Shown: positions 18,001-27,277 of the stretch, in pieces | Layout: every line of letters starts with the position of its first letter | How positions within the stretch are numbered: the stretch's first letter is position 1 | Source: Pseudomonas hygromyciniae | GTDB lineage: Bacteria; Pseudomonadota; Gammaproteobacteria; Pseudomonadales; Pseudomonadaceae | Direction: 5' to 3' | Length of the DNA stretch: 64,000 nt | NCBI RefSeq assembly: GCF_016925675.1 | Contig: NZ_CP070506.1 | Coordinates: forward strand, 1,982,501-2,046,500 | Notes under the pieces: model-generated | Told to the model about the DNA's origin: nothing | Databases searched by the model: none | What the model saw: only the letters and a program-made list of their open reading frames with translations | Program-made: the position numbers and the translations under genes

Positions 18001-19815
18001 TCACGGATGGAGGGGCGTCACTAGATTCAACGGCAGGTCGCTGATGGTCAGCCCTCGAGTGAGGCTGAACCCATACTTAGCTTCGGTTGCAAGATAATCG
18101 TTCGGCCCCAGCGCAGCCCGCAAGGGGGGATAGTCGAAGGACTCTGGGCCTATTAGCACCCGGCTCCCTGGGAACTGCTTGATGGCCGCAGCGACGCATG
18201 CAATGTCCGGACAGATACGATAGCGTTTCTCCAGGTCGGGCAACAAGGATACGAACTGGTAATTGGTGATGATCAGACCTTTCCCTAGCGAGTCGATGTT
18301 CAAATAGGCAAGGTTGTTGACCGTTGGCCAAACAATATTGCGACGGGCATTCTTTTCAGCCTCGAGATAGCGCGACTCCCCCACCACCATCTGCAGCAGG
18401 CCCGCTACGGCCACTGCAAGCACAATGGCCAGCAACTGAAACTTTGCGCTGCGTATTGTGCGCGGGCGCGCCAATGGATCATCATGACGCAACAGACGGC
18501 CAAAAAAGCGACGCCACGGAGCGAGTTCACGCATCATCGCGCCTTCAAGAATCGAAACGCCACAGATCGCCGACATACTCAGCAATGCGATCAGGAACCA
18601 GCCATTACGCTCATCGTAGGCACAGCAGTTCGAATAGGTCGTGAACGCGATGCCAAAGCCTGCGAGGTACAAAAGACCGATCTGACTGAGCTTGCGCTTG
18701 GGTGTCGCCAGATTTAATGCTGCCAGCGTAAGCATCAGCAGTAATGGAAACCTGCCAAACATGGAAACGACGTAAGTCCAGCCGTGCTCGTAGATACCAC
18801 CACCGGCGGACGCCTTGGAGGTCAGGCTCATAAGGAAGCTCAGGTTGCCCAGTGCAGTGGGCAGCGACGGTCTCGTGAAGAAGATAAGCATGAAGGTCGC
18901 AACCGGCAGTACCAGCACCAGCAGCCGTACCAAGTACCACGTTAGCTGTTTTGAGCGATGAATGCCGACCAGCAGCACCCCCAGGCCGATGATCACGGCG
19001 CTCAGTGTGCCAGGTTGCTTGGTTATTGCCCCGACCCCGGCGAACAGGGCGGCACACAAGGTGTAATGGTCGACCGGACCTTCCTGCTCGTCGCTGCAGA
19101 TCGCTAGGTACAGTGCCACACCTGCAATCAAGGTCAGCATCATTACAATCGGGTCGGTGAGACCGACCAAAAGCAACGGGTTAGCGAGGAAGATCTCCCA
19201 TAACGACAGGAACACCAACAGCGCTGCCAGTGGGCGCCGTGCAATCGCGAGCGAGCCGATCTGTATCATCAGGATCAGTGGAAATGCACACAGCATAAGG
19301 CGTGTCATTACCCATACCATCGGGTTGGCCTGCGCCTTGTAGATTAGGGACCACAAGCCCGGGAGGAAAAGCGGATACGCTGCTATATAAGGCGAATAGG
19401 TATTCTCGAAGAGCTGCATCGCCCAATTGTTCCAGGATGCATTCACATCCCAGCCCGATAGCACGATCTGTCCATCCAAAATCGGCTTGATCGCGTCCAA
19501 TGGGCTTAGCGCATAGCCAATTACCATTAGTGCAATCGCAAGTAATAGCCCATAGCCGCTGAACCAGACGTCTGCAGCGCCCCCTTGGCGCAAACGCCAG
19601 AGCGTGAGCAAAGTGACTGCTAGCAGGACCATCGCCGACACATCACCCAGATTCAGCCAGTATGAAGAAAAAACTACCATCCAGCTCAGCCACATCGATT
19701 TAGCGACGGTCAGTGTGGTCAGAGACAGCACGTCAATTCTGCCTTTGATCGGCCATGTGAAGCCAATCAACAACAGAAATACGGCAACCGCCAGAAAACC
19801 ATGAAACAGCGTCAT
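18001..19815 (-). CDS. Polytopic membrane protein, candidate GT-C-type glycosyltransferase of an O-antigen modification cassette
   Basis: A 604-residue protein with about 11-13 predicted membrane segments and a C-terminal soluble stretch from about residue 490, with conserved-looking ILDGQIVLSGWDVNASWNNW after the third segment. I do not recognise a named family. The shape fits polytopic sugar transferases that use an undecaprenyl-phosphate sugar, and the neighbouring GtrB-GtrA fusion supports this. By analogy with gtr clusters it would be the serotype-specific Gtr that adds a side sugar in the periplasm. Its start overlaps the end of the next upstream gene by four bases, so the two are translationally coupled. 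Specificity cannot be read from sequence. Confidence 0.6.
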   Translation of the reverse strand: MTLFHGFLAVAVFLLLIGFTWPIKGRIDVLSLTTLTVAKSMWLSWMVVFSSYWLNLGDVSAMVLLAVTLLTLWRLRQGGAADVWFSGYGLLLAIALMVIGYALSPLDAIKPILDGQIVLSGWDVNASWNNWAMQLFENTYSPYIAAYPLFLPGLWSLIYKAQANPMVWVMTRLMLCAFPLILMIQIGSLAIARRPLAALLVFLSLWEIFLANPLLLVGLTDPIVMMLTLIAGVALYLAICSDEQEGPVDHYTLCAALFAGVGAITKQPGTLSAVIIGLGVLLVGIHRSKQLTWYLVRLLVLVLPVATFMLIFFTRPSLPTALGNLSFLMSLTSKASAGGGIYEHGWTYVVSMFGRFPLLLMLTLAALNLATPKRKLSQIGLLYLAGFGIAFTTYSNCCAYDERNGWFLIALLSMSAICGVSILEGAMMRELAPWRRFFGRLLRHDDPLARPRTIRSAKFQLLAIVLAVAVAGLLQMVVGESRYLEAEKNARRNIVWPTVNNLAYLNIDSLGKGLIITNYQFVSLLPDLEKRYRICPDIACVAAAIKQFPGSRVLIGPESFDYPPLRAALGPNDYLATEAKYGFSLTRGLTISDLPLNLVTPLHP

Positions 19816-20501
19816 TTGTTCTCTCCTGGCGCAACAGATGGAAGCGGCACAAAAGTGATATTTGAAAGGATGGCCGCCGCGCGAGGATCAGCATAATTAA
19901 GATCGATGGCGATCTTAATGTAGCGGGCATTCGCCGGGATCCGGTTGAGGGCCAGCCCCGTCGGCGAGAAGACTCCGCGTAAGGTAAGCCTGCCCGTGGC
20001 ACGAAGAACACGGTCCTTCCAGGCAACGCCATACATGTGCGACTCCGGTTGAACGATGATGTTCTGACCCTCGTCGTAGAACACTACGCCAGCGTAGGTT
20101 TCTGAGCCCTGATCATTTGTGCCGTCGGTGACGGTCATCAGGTCGAAACTCATCTGGTAGCTCATCTGGCTGTCAATCGGCAGCAGTTGACGGCTATAAA
20201 TGGTGATAGGGCCGACGAACAGCGCACCGGAGCGATACCCTTGCCGGACTAGCAGTAGTTGGTCCTGGAAGACTGGTTCGGAATCGCGAGCGTCACTGAA
20301 TCTTGAGTAGTTCACTGCGTTGATCGCGAAGGCATCCCATAACCCGAGTTTCATCGCGAGTTCCTGCCGGTACAGATAGCACGCGCCAACGGCGAGCCAT
20401 AACCCGAGTAGCGCGGCGATCCAGCGGAATGCACGCTGCGGTAATAGCGCCTCGGCGGATGAAGGGGGGGCAGGAGGAAACGATTGGGTTGTATAGGGCA
20501 T
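19812..20501 (-). CDS. Membrane-anchored periplasmic protein of unknown function
   Basis: From the ATG at 20501 the protein has 229 residues; an ATG 33 bases earlier is possible. It has one N-terminal membrane anchor (WIAALLGLWLAVGACYLY) after a proline-rich cytoplasmic start, then a mostly beta-rich domain of about 180 residues that would face the periplasm. I recognise no family. The domain looks like a carbohydrate-binding or jelly-roll fold (YAGVVFYDEGQNIIVQ, NARYIKIAIDLNYADP), but this is only an impression. It lies between the GtrB-GtrA fusion and the GT-C-like gene and overlaps the latter, so it probably helps the same sugar-transfer step. Confidence 0.6.
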   Translation of the reverse strand: MPYTTQSFPPAPPSSAEALLPQRAFRWIAALLGLWLAVGACYLYRQELAMKLGLWDAFAINAVNYSRFSDARDSEPVFQDQLLLVRQGYRSGALFVGPITIYSRQLLPIDSQMSYQMSFDLMTVTDGTNDQGSETYAGVVFYDEGQNIIVQPESHMYGVAWKDRVLRATGRLTLRGVFSPTGLALNRIPANARYIKIAIDLNYADPRAAAILSNITFVPLPSVAPGENK

Positions 20502-20594
20502 TCTAGCTCGCCAAGACGCAGTACCAATTGGCACTCCGATTACTGTTTATTTCACGTGTATGTATCGAGAAGGCCTAGAGAAAGGCCCTATTCG

Positions 20595-21641
20595 CTATTG
20601 CTCGGTGGCAGGTGACTTGAAAATGAAGGCTTTCTGAACGAAGAAATTGAAGAAGAACAGTACCAGAGTCCCGAAGATGTAAGTGGCTATCTTGGGTATC
20701 GCAAACTGCTCCTTTGCAATATCGATCATCGGCACCAGTATTGAGATGTTGAGCAGTACTAGCAGCAAGTACCGGATGAATGTGCTGACTACATCGCCAT
20801 CGACTTTGTACACAAAATTGCGAGCGAGGTAGAAATAACCAAGTGTTCCGACGGTGCGGGCTCCAATCACGGACAAGGTTGTCGAGCCGCTGAACAAGTC
20901 GACCAGGTGGAACGTCAGGAAATCCATGAGTGCTAGGAACAATGAAGCTAATCCGCCGCGTAATAGCACGGCGTAGATTTTTGCTGAATCCTGAAGTTTA
21001 CGAAAGTGCGACGACGGGTTGCCCGGCTCGTAAATGGTTTTAATCACCACTTCCTGCAGTTTGTTCTTGCGGGCAAACAAAATAAGTGCCGCCAGCTCGA
21101 AGTCATATTGATTTTTGGGTATGGCCAGCAGGTCTTCATAAAAGCAAGCAGGAATAAATCGAAGTCCAGTTTGCGTGTCATTTACACGTTTACCATGAAC
21201 AAGATGGAATACACGTGTCGTCAGTTCGTTGCCAAACTTCGAGCGCAAGGGCGTCGAAGCGTCAAATACGCGACGGCCAAGAATGACTGAATCCTCCGTT
21301 TCCACGCCTGCCGCCAATACACGCATGATGTCTACCGGCAGATGCTGTCCATCGGCGTCTGCTGTGACTACAAAGGAAAGTCCCCGATCGCGGGCGACGG
21401 CGACGCCCGTCTTCAGCGCCGCCCCTTTCCCCATGTTCACGGTATGTGTCAATACTTCAATGCCACGTTCTACCAAGATGGCGAACACCTTAAGCGCCGT
21501 CGCAGTGCGCGAACCGTCATTCACAATGAGCAGCGGTATTGTCTGCTCATTTGTGTTCATTAGTGCCAAAAGTTCATCCACTAGCTTGACTAGAGTGCCG
21601 TCCGGTTCGTAGGCAGGAATCAAAATCACGGAAAAGTCCAT
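20595..21641 (-). CDS. Fusion of GT2 bactoprenol glycosyltransferase (GtrB-like) and GtrA-like flippase
   Basis: A 348-residue protein from ATG 21641 (M-D-F-S-V-I-L-I-P-A-Y). Residues about 1-220 form a GT-A glycosyltransferase of family 2 with IPAYEPDG, NDGSRT, NMGKGAALKTG and the metal-binding ADADGQH. Residues about 230-345 hold four membrane segments of the GtrA family. In gtr systems GtrB transfers a sugar to undecaprenyl phosphate and GtrA flips it; here both are in one chain. It is the first gene of the minus-strand cassette and is followed by the anchored protein and the GT-C-like gene. Confidence 0.85.
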   Translation of the reverse strand: MDFSVILIPAYEPDGTLVKLVDELLALMNTNEQTIPLLIVNDGSRTATALKVFAILVERGIEVLTHTVNMGKGAALKTGVAVARDRGLSFVVTADADGQHLPVDIMRVLAAGVETEDSVILGRRVFDASTPLRSKFGNELTTRVFHLVHGKRVNDTQTGLRFIPACFYEDLLAIPKNQYDFELAALILFARKNKLQEVVIKTIYEPGNPSSHFRKLQDSAKIYAVLLRGGLASLFLALMDFLTFHLVDLFSGSTTLSVIGARTVGTLGYFYLARNFVYKVDGDVVSTFIRYLLLVLLNISILVPMIDIAKEQFAIPKIATYIFGTLVLFFFNFFVQKAFIFKSPATEQ

Positions 21642-22212
21642 TTTTGTTATGTGTCTAATTATTTTATGTCTAAATGCCACTGTATTGCAATCAAAAATAC
21701 GGCAAAATGCCACTGCCGCAAGCTGTCCGTACGCACCTTGCTGAAAATGGCTGGCCCCAAGGTTTCGCTGTACGGGCGCGGGAACAGGTCATAATTTTCT
21801 GTGGGTCATCACATTTATTGGCTCCGCGTTGTTCCTGATAAGCTGTGGGTCTTCGCTTCATCCCGACTGGTCAATAAATACTCCTACGAACAGCTTCGCC
21901 ACATCGCACTCCCGCCGCGTCTCTGCCGTCCTGACTGGCCGCGACCTCATCTTCTGTGGGGTTGAGTGCAGGTCGTTTGGAGGGGATGGGTGTGTGGTAT
22001 TTGGATTGATCGCGGTACGCCGACACTGGTGGGTTGTGAGGCTTGAAAGCTAGTGTTGTCGGACTAAAGACTGTAAATTGCTGGAAGAAAAATTTGATGT
22101 GGTCTGAGATGAAGCGCGCGATGCGTAGTCCGATGTAGGTGTTGGGCGGTTTTTTCGCTCTACCTGCACTGGCGAATCGTATCGTAGTTGGATTTACAGT
22201 TAAGGTGACGTG
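21642..22212. other. Divergent spacer between the Gtr-like cassette and legB
   Basis: About 570 bases between genes reading away from each other, so promoters for both should lie here. I see no convincing gene; small open frames have no ribosome site and no recognisable product. AAGGTG at 22201-22206 is the ribosome site of legB. Confidence 0.45.
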
Positions 22213-23193
22213 ATGAAGAAAATTTTGGTGACCGGCGCAGATGGATTTATTGGGTCGCATCTGACCGAGCTCTTGGTTCGGGAAGGGTACGAAGTCAAGG
22301 CGTTATCTCAGTATAATTCTTTCAATTATTGGGGCTGGCTGGAAGATGTAAGTTGCCTGAAAGATATTGAAGTGTTGAATGGCGACGTCCGTGATCCGCA
22401 CTATTGCAAACATATTACTAAGGGTGTTGATGCGGTGTTTCATCTAGCGGCGTTGATCGCTATTCCATACTCGTACGTTGCGCCTGATAGTTATGTGGAC
22501 ACTAACGTCAAAGGCACCTTGAATATTTGTCAGGCTGCTATCGATAACGGCGTGCAGAGGGTTATCCATACCTCCACCAGCGAGGTCTATGGTACTGCCC
22601 AATATGTACCAATAGATGAGAATCACCCGCTCCAGCCGCAGTCACCTTACAGTGCGTCGAAGATGGGTGCTGATGCCATGGCCATGAGCTTTTTCAACGC
22701 CTTCGATCTTCCACTGACTATTGCTCGTCCGTTTAACACTTACGGACCCCGTCAATCAGCGCGTGCGGTTATTCCGACGATCATCACGCAAATTGCCAGT
22801 GGTAAGAAGCAGATCAAGCTGGGTGATGTCTCGCCAACTCGTGACTTCAATTATGTGGCTGATACCTGCCGTGGTTTTCTGGACCTGTTACGTTGCGAAA
22901 AGGCTGTCGGTGAAGTCGTCAATATTGGCTCCAACTACGAGATCACTGTGGGTGATACCCTTAATCTCATTCGCGAGTTGATGGGTAGCGATGTGGAGTT
23001 TCTGACAGATGACCAGCGTTTGCGCCCAGAGAAGTCGGAAGTGTTCCGGCTGTGGTGCGACAACAGAAAAATTCACGGCCTTACAGGTTTTGAACCGCAG
23101 TATTCGATCCGCCAAGGTCTGCAGGAAACCATTGACTGGTTTACTCGCCCAGAGAACCTGGCTAAATATAAAGCCGATCTCTACAACGTCTGA
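22213..23193 (+). CDS. legB: NDP-GlcNAc 4,6-dehydratase LegB (legionaminic acid pathway)
   Basis: A 326-residue extended SDR. It has the NAD motif TGADGFIGSHL, the catalytic S/T in HTSTSEVYGTA and YxxxK in PYSASKMGAD. In the legionaminic-acid route LegB makes the 4-keto-6-deoxy intermediate from GDP-GlcNAc. The start is ATG 22213 with AAGGTG upstream; a GTG codon just before it is less likely. It opens a run of tightly spaced genes up to 30.8 kb. The assignment rests on strong family resemblance plus the following legC, legG, legI, legH and legF. Confidence 0.88.
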   Translation: MKKILVTGADGFIGSHLTELLVREGYEVKALSQYNSFNYWGWLEDVSCLKDIEVLNGDVRDPHYCKHITKGVDAVFHLAALIAIPYSYVAPDSYVDTNVKGTLNICQAAIDNGVQRVIHTSTSEVYGTAQYVPIDENHPLQPQSPYSASKMGADAMAMSFFNAFDLPLTIARPFNTYGPRQSARAVIPTIITQIASGKKQIKLGDVSPTRDFNYVADTCRGFLDLLRCEKAVGEVVNIGSNYEITVGDTLNLIRELMGSDVEFLTDDQRLRPEKSEVFRLWCDNRKIHGLTGFEPQYSIRQGLQETIDWFTRPENLAKYKADLYNV

Positions 23194-23202
23194 GGCGCTG
23201 CC

Positions 23203-24354
23203 ATGCTCGACTCACTTGTGAAGTTTGTGCGGGAACAATATCGCACTAATGAATTCATTCCTTTGCATGCTCCTGTCTTTGGCGGGAACGAAAAGCGCTA
23301 TGTGCTGGAAACTGTAGACTCGACGTTTGTTTCCAGCGTCGGTGCTTTCGTTGATCGTTTCGAACGCGAGATGGAAGCATATACCGGCAGTCCGCGAGCG
23401 GTCGCAACTGTCAATGGTACCGCCGCCTTGCATGTCGCCTTGATGCTGGCTGGTGTCAAGTCCGGTGATTTGGTCCTGACGCAACCGCTCACCTTTGTAG
23501 CGACCTGTAATGCTATTGCTTACTGCGGTGCCGAGCCTGTATTTATCGATGTGGACAAACACACCCTGGGGCTTTCACCGGTAGCGCTTGAGCGCTGGCT
23601 GCAGGAGCATGCCTATTTGGATGTCGACGGTGTCTGCAGAGTAAAAAGTAGTGACAGGGTGCTCCGCGCCTGTTTGCCCATGCATACATTTGGTCACCCT
23701 GTAGAACTGGATTCTCTGATTGAGGTGTGTGGGTGCTGGGGGCTGGCGTTGGTTGAAGATGCCGCGGAGTCTCTGGGCAGTCTTTACAAGGGGCGTCATA
23801 CCGGTACGTTCGGTTGTGTGGGGACGTTGAGTTTTAACGGCAATAAAACTATCACCACTGGCGGCGGCGGTATGATCCTGGCCAATGAAGCTCTGGGGGG
23901 CCGCGCAAAACATCTCACTACCACTGCGAAAAAGGCCCATGCGTACGAGTACGTTCATGACGAGGTGGGCTATAACTATAGGTTACCGAATCTGAATGCG
24001 GCCCTTGGGTGTGCTCAGCTTGAACAGCTGGACTCCTTTATTGCGGCCAAGCGCATTCTGGCAGGCCGTTACCAGGCATTCTTCGAGGGCAGCCAGTTCC
24101 AGTTTGTCGTTGAGCCCCAGGGGTGTCGTTCCAATTACTGGCTCAACGCCGTGATTTGTGAAAACCTCATGCAGCGCGATGAGTTACTGGCGTTCAGCAA
24201 CCAGGCAGGCGTAATGACGCGGCCAATCTGGAAGTTGATGAGTCATTTGCCTGCTTATTCGAAGAGTCTGCAGGGTGATTTGAGCAACGCCCTGTGGCTG
24301 GAAGAGCGGGTTGTTAATATACCGAGCAGCGTTGTGCCGGAGTTGCAGGTTTGA
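23203..24354 (+). CDS. legC: LegC family PLP aminotransferase
   Basis: A 383-residue DegT/DnrJ/EryC1-type aminotransferase that adds the 4-amino group to the keto sugar made by LegB. TVNGTAALHVALMLAG binds PLP phosphate, EDAAESLGSLYKG is the family motif, and the Schiff-base lysine is in FNGNKTITTGGGG. The length is normal. It starts 9 bases after legB. Its stop overlaps the TTG start of legG (TTGA). Confidence 0.9.
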   Translation: MLDSLVKFVREQYRTNEFIPLHAPVFGGNEKRYVLETVDSTFVSSVGAFVDRFEREMEAYTGSPRAVATVNGTAALHVALMLAGVKSGDLVLTQPLTFVATCNAIAYCGAEPVFIDVDKHTLGLSPVALERWLQEHAYLDVDGVCRVKSSDRVLRACLPMHTFGHPVELDSLIEVCGCWGLALVEDAAESLGSLYKGRHTGTFGCVGTLSFNGNKTITTGGGGMILANEALGGRAKHLTTTAKKAHAYEYVHDEVGYNYRLPNLNAALGCAQLEQLDSFIAAKRILAGRYQAFFEGSQFQFVVEPQGCRSNYWLNAVICENLMQRDELLAFSNQAGVMTRPIWKLMSHLPAYSKSLQGDLSNALWLEERVVNIPSSVVPELQV

Positions 24355-25505
24355 AGCGCAACATTGCAGTGTTTACTGGAACTCGCGCCGAGTACGGTTT
24401 GCTTTATTGGCTGATGAAAGATATTCAGGCGAGTGAGCGCTTGGCGTTGCAGGTGATTGTGAGTGGTATGCACCTTTCACCTGAGTTTGGAGAAACCTGG
24501 AAAGGCATTGAGGCTGACGGTTTTGCCATTGATGCCAAAGTCGAAATGCTCCTGTCTTCGGATAGCGACGTGGGAGTAGTGAAGTCCATGGGGCTCGGCA
24601 CCCTGGGCTTCGCCGATACCCTGGATCGTTTGCGTCCTGATATTTTGATTGTGCTCGGGGATCGTTTCGAAGCGCTGGCAATCGTGCAGGCCGCCCTGAT
24701 CATGAAGATTCCGGTGGCGCATTTGCATGGTGGCGAAATTACCGAGGGCGCTTACGACGATGCTATTCGCCACGCCATCACCAAAATGGCCTATTTCCAC
24801 TTTGTGGCTACGCAGCCGTATCGCCAGCGTGTCATCCAGATGGGTGAGTCACCTGAGCGAGTGTTCAACGTGGGAGCGGTAGGTTTGGACCATCTGCTGC
24901 GCAGTCCAAGAATGACGCGAGATGAGTTGTCGGAGAGTCTGGAGTTTGATCTGAACTCGCCTTTTCTGTTGGTGACTTACCACCCCGTAACGATGCTTGA
25001 AGAGGATCCAAGGCAAAGCTTCAATGCGCTGTTGTCCGCTCTTGATCAGTTTCCTGAGCACAAGATTATTCTCACGTATCCCAACGCCGATAACGGTGGG
25101 CGGGCAATTATTCCGTTGCTGGAAGAATATGCGCAGTGTGCCCCTGAGCGAGTCAAGGCAATTCCCTCACTCGGATTCAGGCGCTACCTGAGCGCGGTTG
25201 CGTTGGCCGATGTGGTGGTGGGTAACTCTTCCAGCGGCATTATTGAAGTGCCGGCTTTCGGTGTCCCTACTGTAAACATTGGTGCCCGGCAAGCCGGTCG
25301 CCTCGCCTCTGCTTCTGTGATCAATTGCACACCTGACATACGATCAATTGAAGACGCGATTCGCCGCGCGCTCTCTACAGCGTTCGCCAGTGTTTGCAAA
25401 GAGGCGGTCAACCCCTACGGCGCTGGCAATGCGGCCCATCGCATTGTTGATGTTCTCGAGCGTTTCGATGGGGCCTATCACAAGTCATTTCACGATTTGA
25501 GTTAA
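24351..25505 (+). CDS. legG: UDP/GDP-sugar 2-epimerase (hydrolysing), NeuC/LegG family
   Basis: LegG hydrolyses and epimerises the NDP-diacetamido-sugar to 2,4-diacetamido-2,4,6-trideoxymannose. The 384-residue protein has GTRAEYGLLYW at its start, GDRFEALA and HLHGGEITEGAYD in the first Rossmann domain and GNSSSGIIEVP in the second. The TTG start overlaps the legC stop. The closest well-known relatives are NeuC enzymes, but the neighbours place it in the legionaminic rather than the sialic-acid route. Confidence 0.88.
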   Translation: MKRNIAVFTGTRAEYGLLYWLMKDIQASERLALQVIVSGMHLSPEFGETWKGIEADGFAIDAKVEMLLSSDSDVGVVKSMGLGTLGFADTLDRLRPDILIVLGDRFEALAIVQAALIMKIPVAHLHGGEITEGAYDDAIRHAITKMAYFHFVATQPYRQRVIQMGESPERVFNVGAVGLDHLLRSPRMTRDELSESLEFDLNSPFLLVTYHPVTMLEEDPRQSFNALLSALDQFPEHKIILTYPNADNGGRAIIPLLEEYAQCAPERVKAIPSLGFRRYLSAVALADVVVGNSSSGIIEVPAFGVPTVNIGARQAGRLASASVINCTPDIRSIEDAIRRALSTAFASVCKEAVNPYGAGNAAHRIVDVLERFDGAYHKSFHDLS

Positions 25506-25508
25506 ACC

Positions 25509-26594
25509 ATGAAAGCATCCAACGAAGATTCGGTTTACATCATCGCTGAAGCGGGCGTTAACCATAATGGTGAGCGTGATCTGGCGTTCGCCCTCGTTGA
25601 CGCGGCAGCGGCAGCGGGTGCTAATGCAGTGAAGTTTCAGACGTTTGACGCAGTACGTCTAGCATCAAAGGCTGCTCCCAAGGCCTCATATCAAAAGCAG
25701 AGTACTGACGTGGCAGAAAGCCAGCTTGCCATGCTCAAAAAGCTTGAGTTGCCAAGAGCGTGGCATGTTGATTTGCAGGCCCATGCACGGCGTAGTGGTA
25801 TCGAATTTTTGTCTACCGCGTTTGATACCGACAGCCTGAATTTTTTGTGTGAAATGGGGTTGCCATTTTTCAAGGTGCCCTCTGGAGAGCTTACAAATGG
25901 CCCGCTGTTATGGCAATTCGCACATACTGGCAAGCCCCTTGTGCTTTCTACCGGCATGGCGACCATTAGCGAAGTTGAGCAGGGGTTAGCGATCGTAGCG
26001 CATGCAGTGGTCTCTGACCGTGAGCCTGCCAATATGGACGAAGTCTGGAAGAATTGGAGCCGCCCAGAGGTTCGTCAGCGTCTTCATGGCCACGTCACGC
26101 TACTTCATTGCACATCTCAATATCCGACGCCTTGGGCAGAGGTCAATCTGCGGGCGATGGACACGTTGAAGGCTTTCGGTTTGACGGTGGGTTATTCGGA
26201 TCATACGGAAGGTAGTTTGATTTCCATCGCTGCCGTAGCCCGTGGAGCCAAGGTCATCGAGAAACATTTCACGTTGGACCGCTCGATGCCGGGGCCGGAT
26301 CATAAGGCATCGCTGGAGCCTGATGAGTTGAAGTCCATGGTCAGTCAGATTCGCGCTCTGGAGTTGGCGTTGGGAGATGGGTGCAAGGCGCCTCAGCCGA
26401 GTGAATGGGATACTCGTAAAGCTGCTCGACAGCAGGTGGTGGCGGCAAGAGATATCAAATCAGACTCGATCATTACCAGAGATGACCTGACAACCGCTCG
26501 CAGTGGCTCCGGTTTGCCGCCCACGGCTTTGTGGGAACTGGTTGGCAGCCGCAGTCAGCGGGCTGTTCAAGCTGGTGAGATTATTGAGCAATGA
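25509..26594 (+). CDS. legI: Legionaminic acid synthase (NeuB/LegI family)
   Basis: LegI condenses the LegG product with phosphoenolpyruvate to give N,N'-diacetyllegionaminic acid. The 361-residue protein has a TIM barrel (about 1-290) with EAGVNHNGE, NAVKFQTF, FFKVPSGEL and GYSDHTEG. The C-terminal SAF domain (about 300-360) resembles antifreeze protein and includes ITRDDLTTARSGSGLPP. It starts 4 bases after legG, and its stop overlaps the legH start (ATGA). Confidence 0.93.
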   Translation: MKASNEDSVYIIAEAGVNHNGERDLAFALVDAAAAAGANAVKFQTFDAVRLASKAAPKASYQKQSTDVAESQLAMLKKLELPRAWHVDLQAHARRSGIEFLSTAFDTDSLNFLCEMGLPFFKVPSGELTNGPLLWQFAHTGKPLVLSTGMATISEVEQGLAIVAHAVVSDREPANMDEVWKNWSRPEVRQRLHGHVTLLHCTSQYPTPWAEVNLRAMDTLKAFGLTVGYSDHTEGSLISIAAVARGAKVIEKHFTLDRSMPGPDHKASLEPDELKSMVSQIRALELALGDGCKAPQPSEWDTRKAARQQVVAARDIKSDSIITRDDLTTARSGSGLPPTALWELVGSRSQRAVQAGEIIEQ

Positions 26595-27259
26595 CCACTC
26601 CGCCGAGTGGGTCGCTGAAGTTGGTCATGCTGGGGGCGGGTGGTCACGCGAAGGTCTTGCTTTCACTGGCTATCGCCAGAGGCTTGGAAGTGCAGGGTGT
26701 CTGTGATCCGGAACTCCATCGGTTGGGAGTTGTAGAATGGCGTGGAATCAGAGTATTGGGCGGCGACGAGGTGCTGGAGCAACTCGATTGTGCGCGCGTT
26801 GGTCTGATAAACGGCATTGGGCAGGTAGTCGGGAGTAGCCTTCGGCAAACAATCTATGAGCGAGCGGTGGACAAGGGTTTTCGATTTCCCACTCTGGTGC
26901 ATCCGACAGCTTTCGTCGATGGGTCTGCGGTTTTGGCAGAGGGGGTGCAGGTGATGGCGGGAGTTGTCATTCAGCCGGATGCGAGCCTGGGATGCAACAC
27001 CATAGTCAATACTAGGGCGAGTGTGGACCATGATTGCCGTGTGGCTGCCCATGTGCACATTGCCCCCGGTGCGACACTTTGTGGAAACGTTCAGGTGGCA
27101 ACCTGTGCGTTCGTCGGTGCAGGTGCGACGGTGATTCAAGGGCTGGTGATTGGAGAGTATGCAGTTGTCGGTGCCGGGGCGGTGATGGTTCGTGACTTAC
27201 CAGCCCGGAGCATTTTATTAGGACAAACGGCGCGTTCCAGACCTGTGTCGGGCGAGTAA
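26591..27259 (+). CDS. legH: Sugar O/N-acetyltransferase, NeuD/PglD family (LegH)
   Basis: A 222-residue protein with an N-terminal Rossmann-like sugar-nucleotide binding part (VMLGAGGHAKVLL) and a C-terminal left-handed beta-helix of hexapeptide repeats (about 115-210). A histidine suited for catalysis is in NTRASVDHDCRVAAHVHIAPG. In the pathway LegH acetylates the 4-amino sugar between LegC and LegG. NeuD-type proteins can also O-acetylate nonulosonic acids, so the substrate is not certain. It overlaps legI by four bases. Confidence 0.82.
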   Translation: MTTPPSGSLKLVMLGAGGHAKVLLSLAIARGLEVQGVCDPELHRLGVVEWRGIRVLGGDEVLEQLDCARVGLINGIGQVVGSSLRQTIYERAVDKGFRFPTLVHPTAFVDGSAVLAEGVQVMAGVVIQPDASLGCNTIVNTRASVDHDCRVAAHVHIAPGATLCGNVQVATCAFVGAGATVIQGLVIGEYAVVGAGAVMVRDLPARSILLGQTARSRPVSGE

Positions 27260-27277
27260 ACATAGAGAAGGTATTCA

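Noticed and set aside
21829..22260. Small open frames in the spacer before legB
   Set aside because: Neither strand shows a ribosome site or a known protein; one overlaps the legB start region.
24351..26594. Sialic acid (Neu5Ac) synthesis by NeuC and NeuB homologues
   Set aside because: The neighbouring 4,6-dehydratase, aminotransferase and PtmE-type guanylyltransferase indicate a 6-deoxy diamino sugar route, that is, legionaminic acid.
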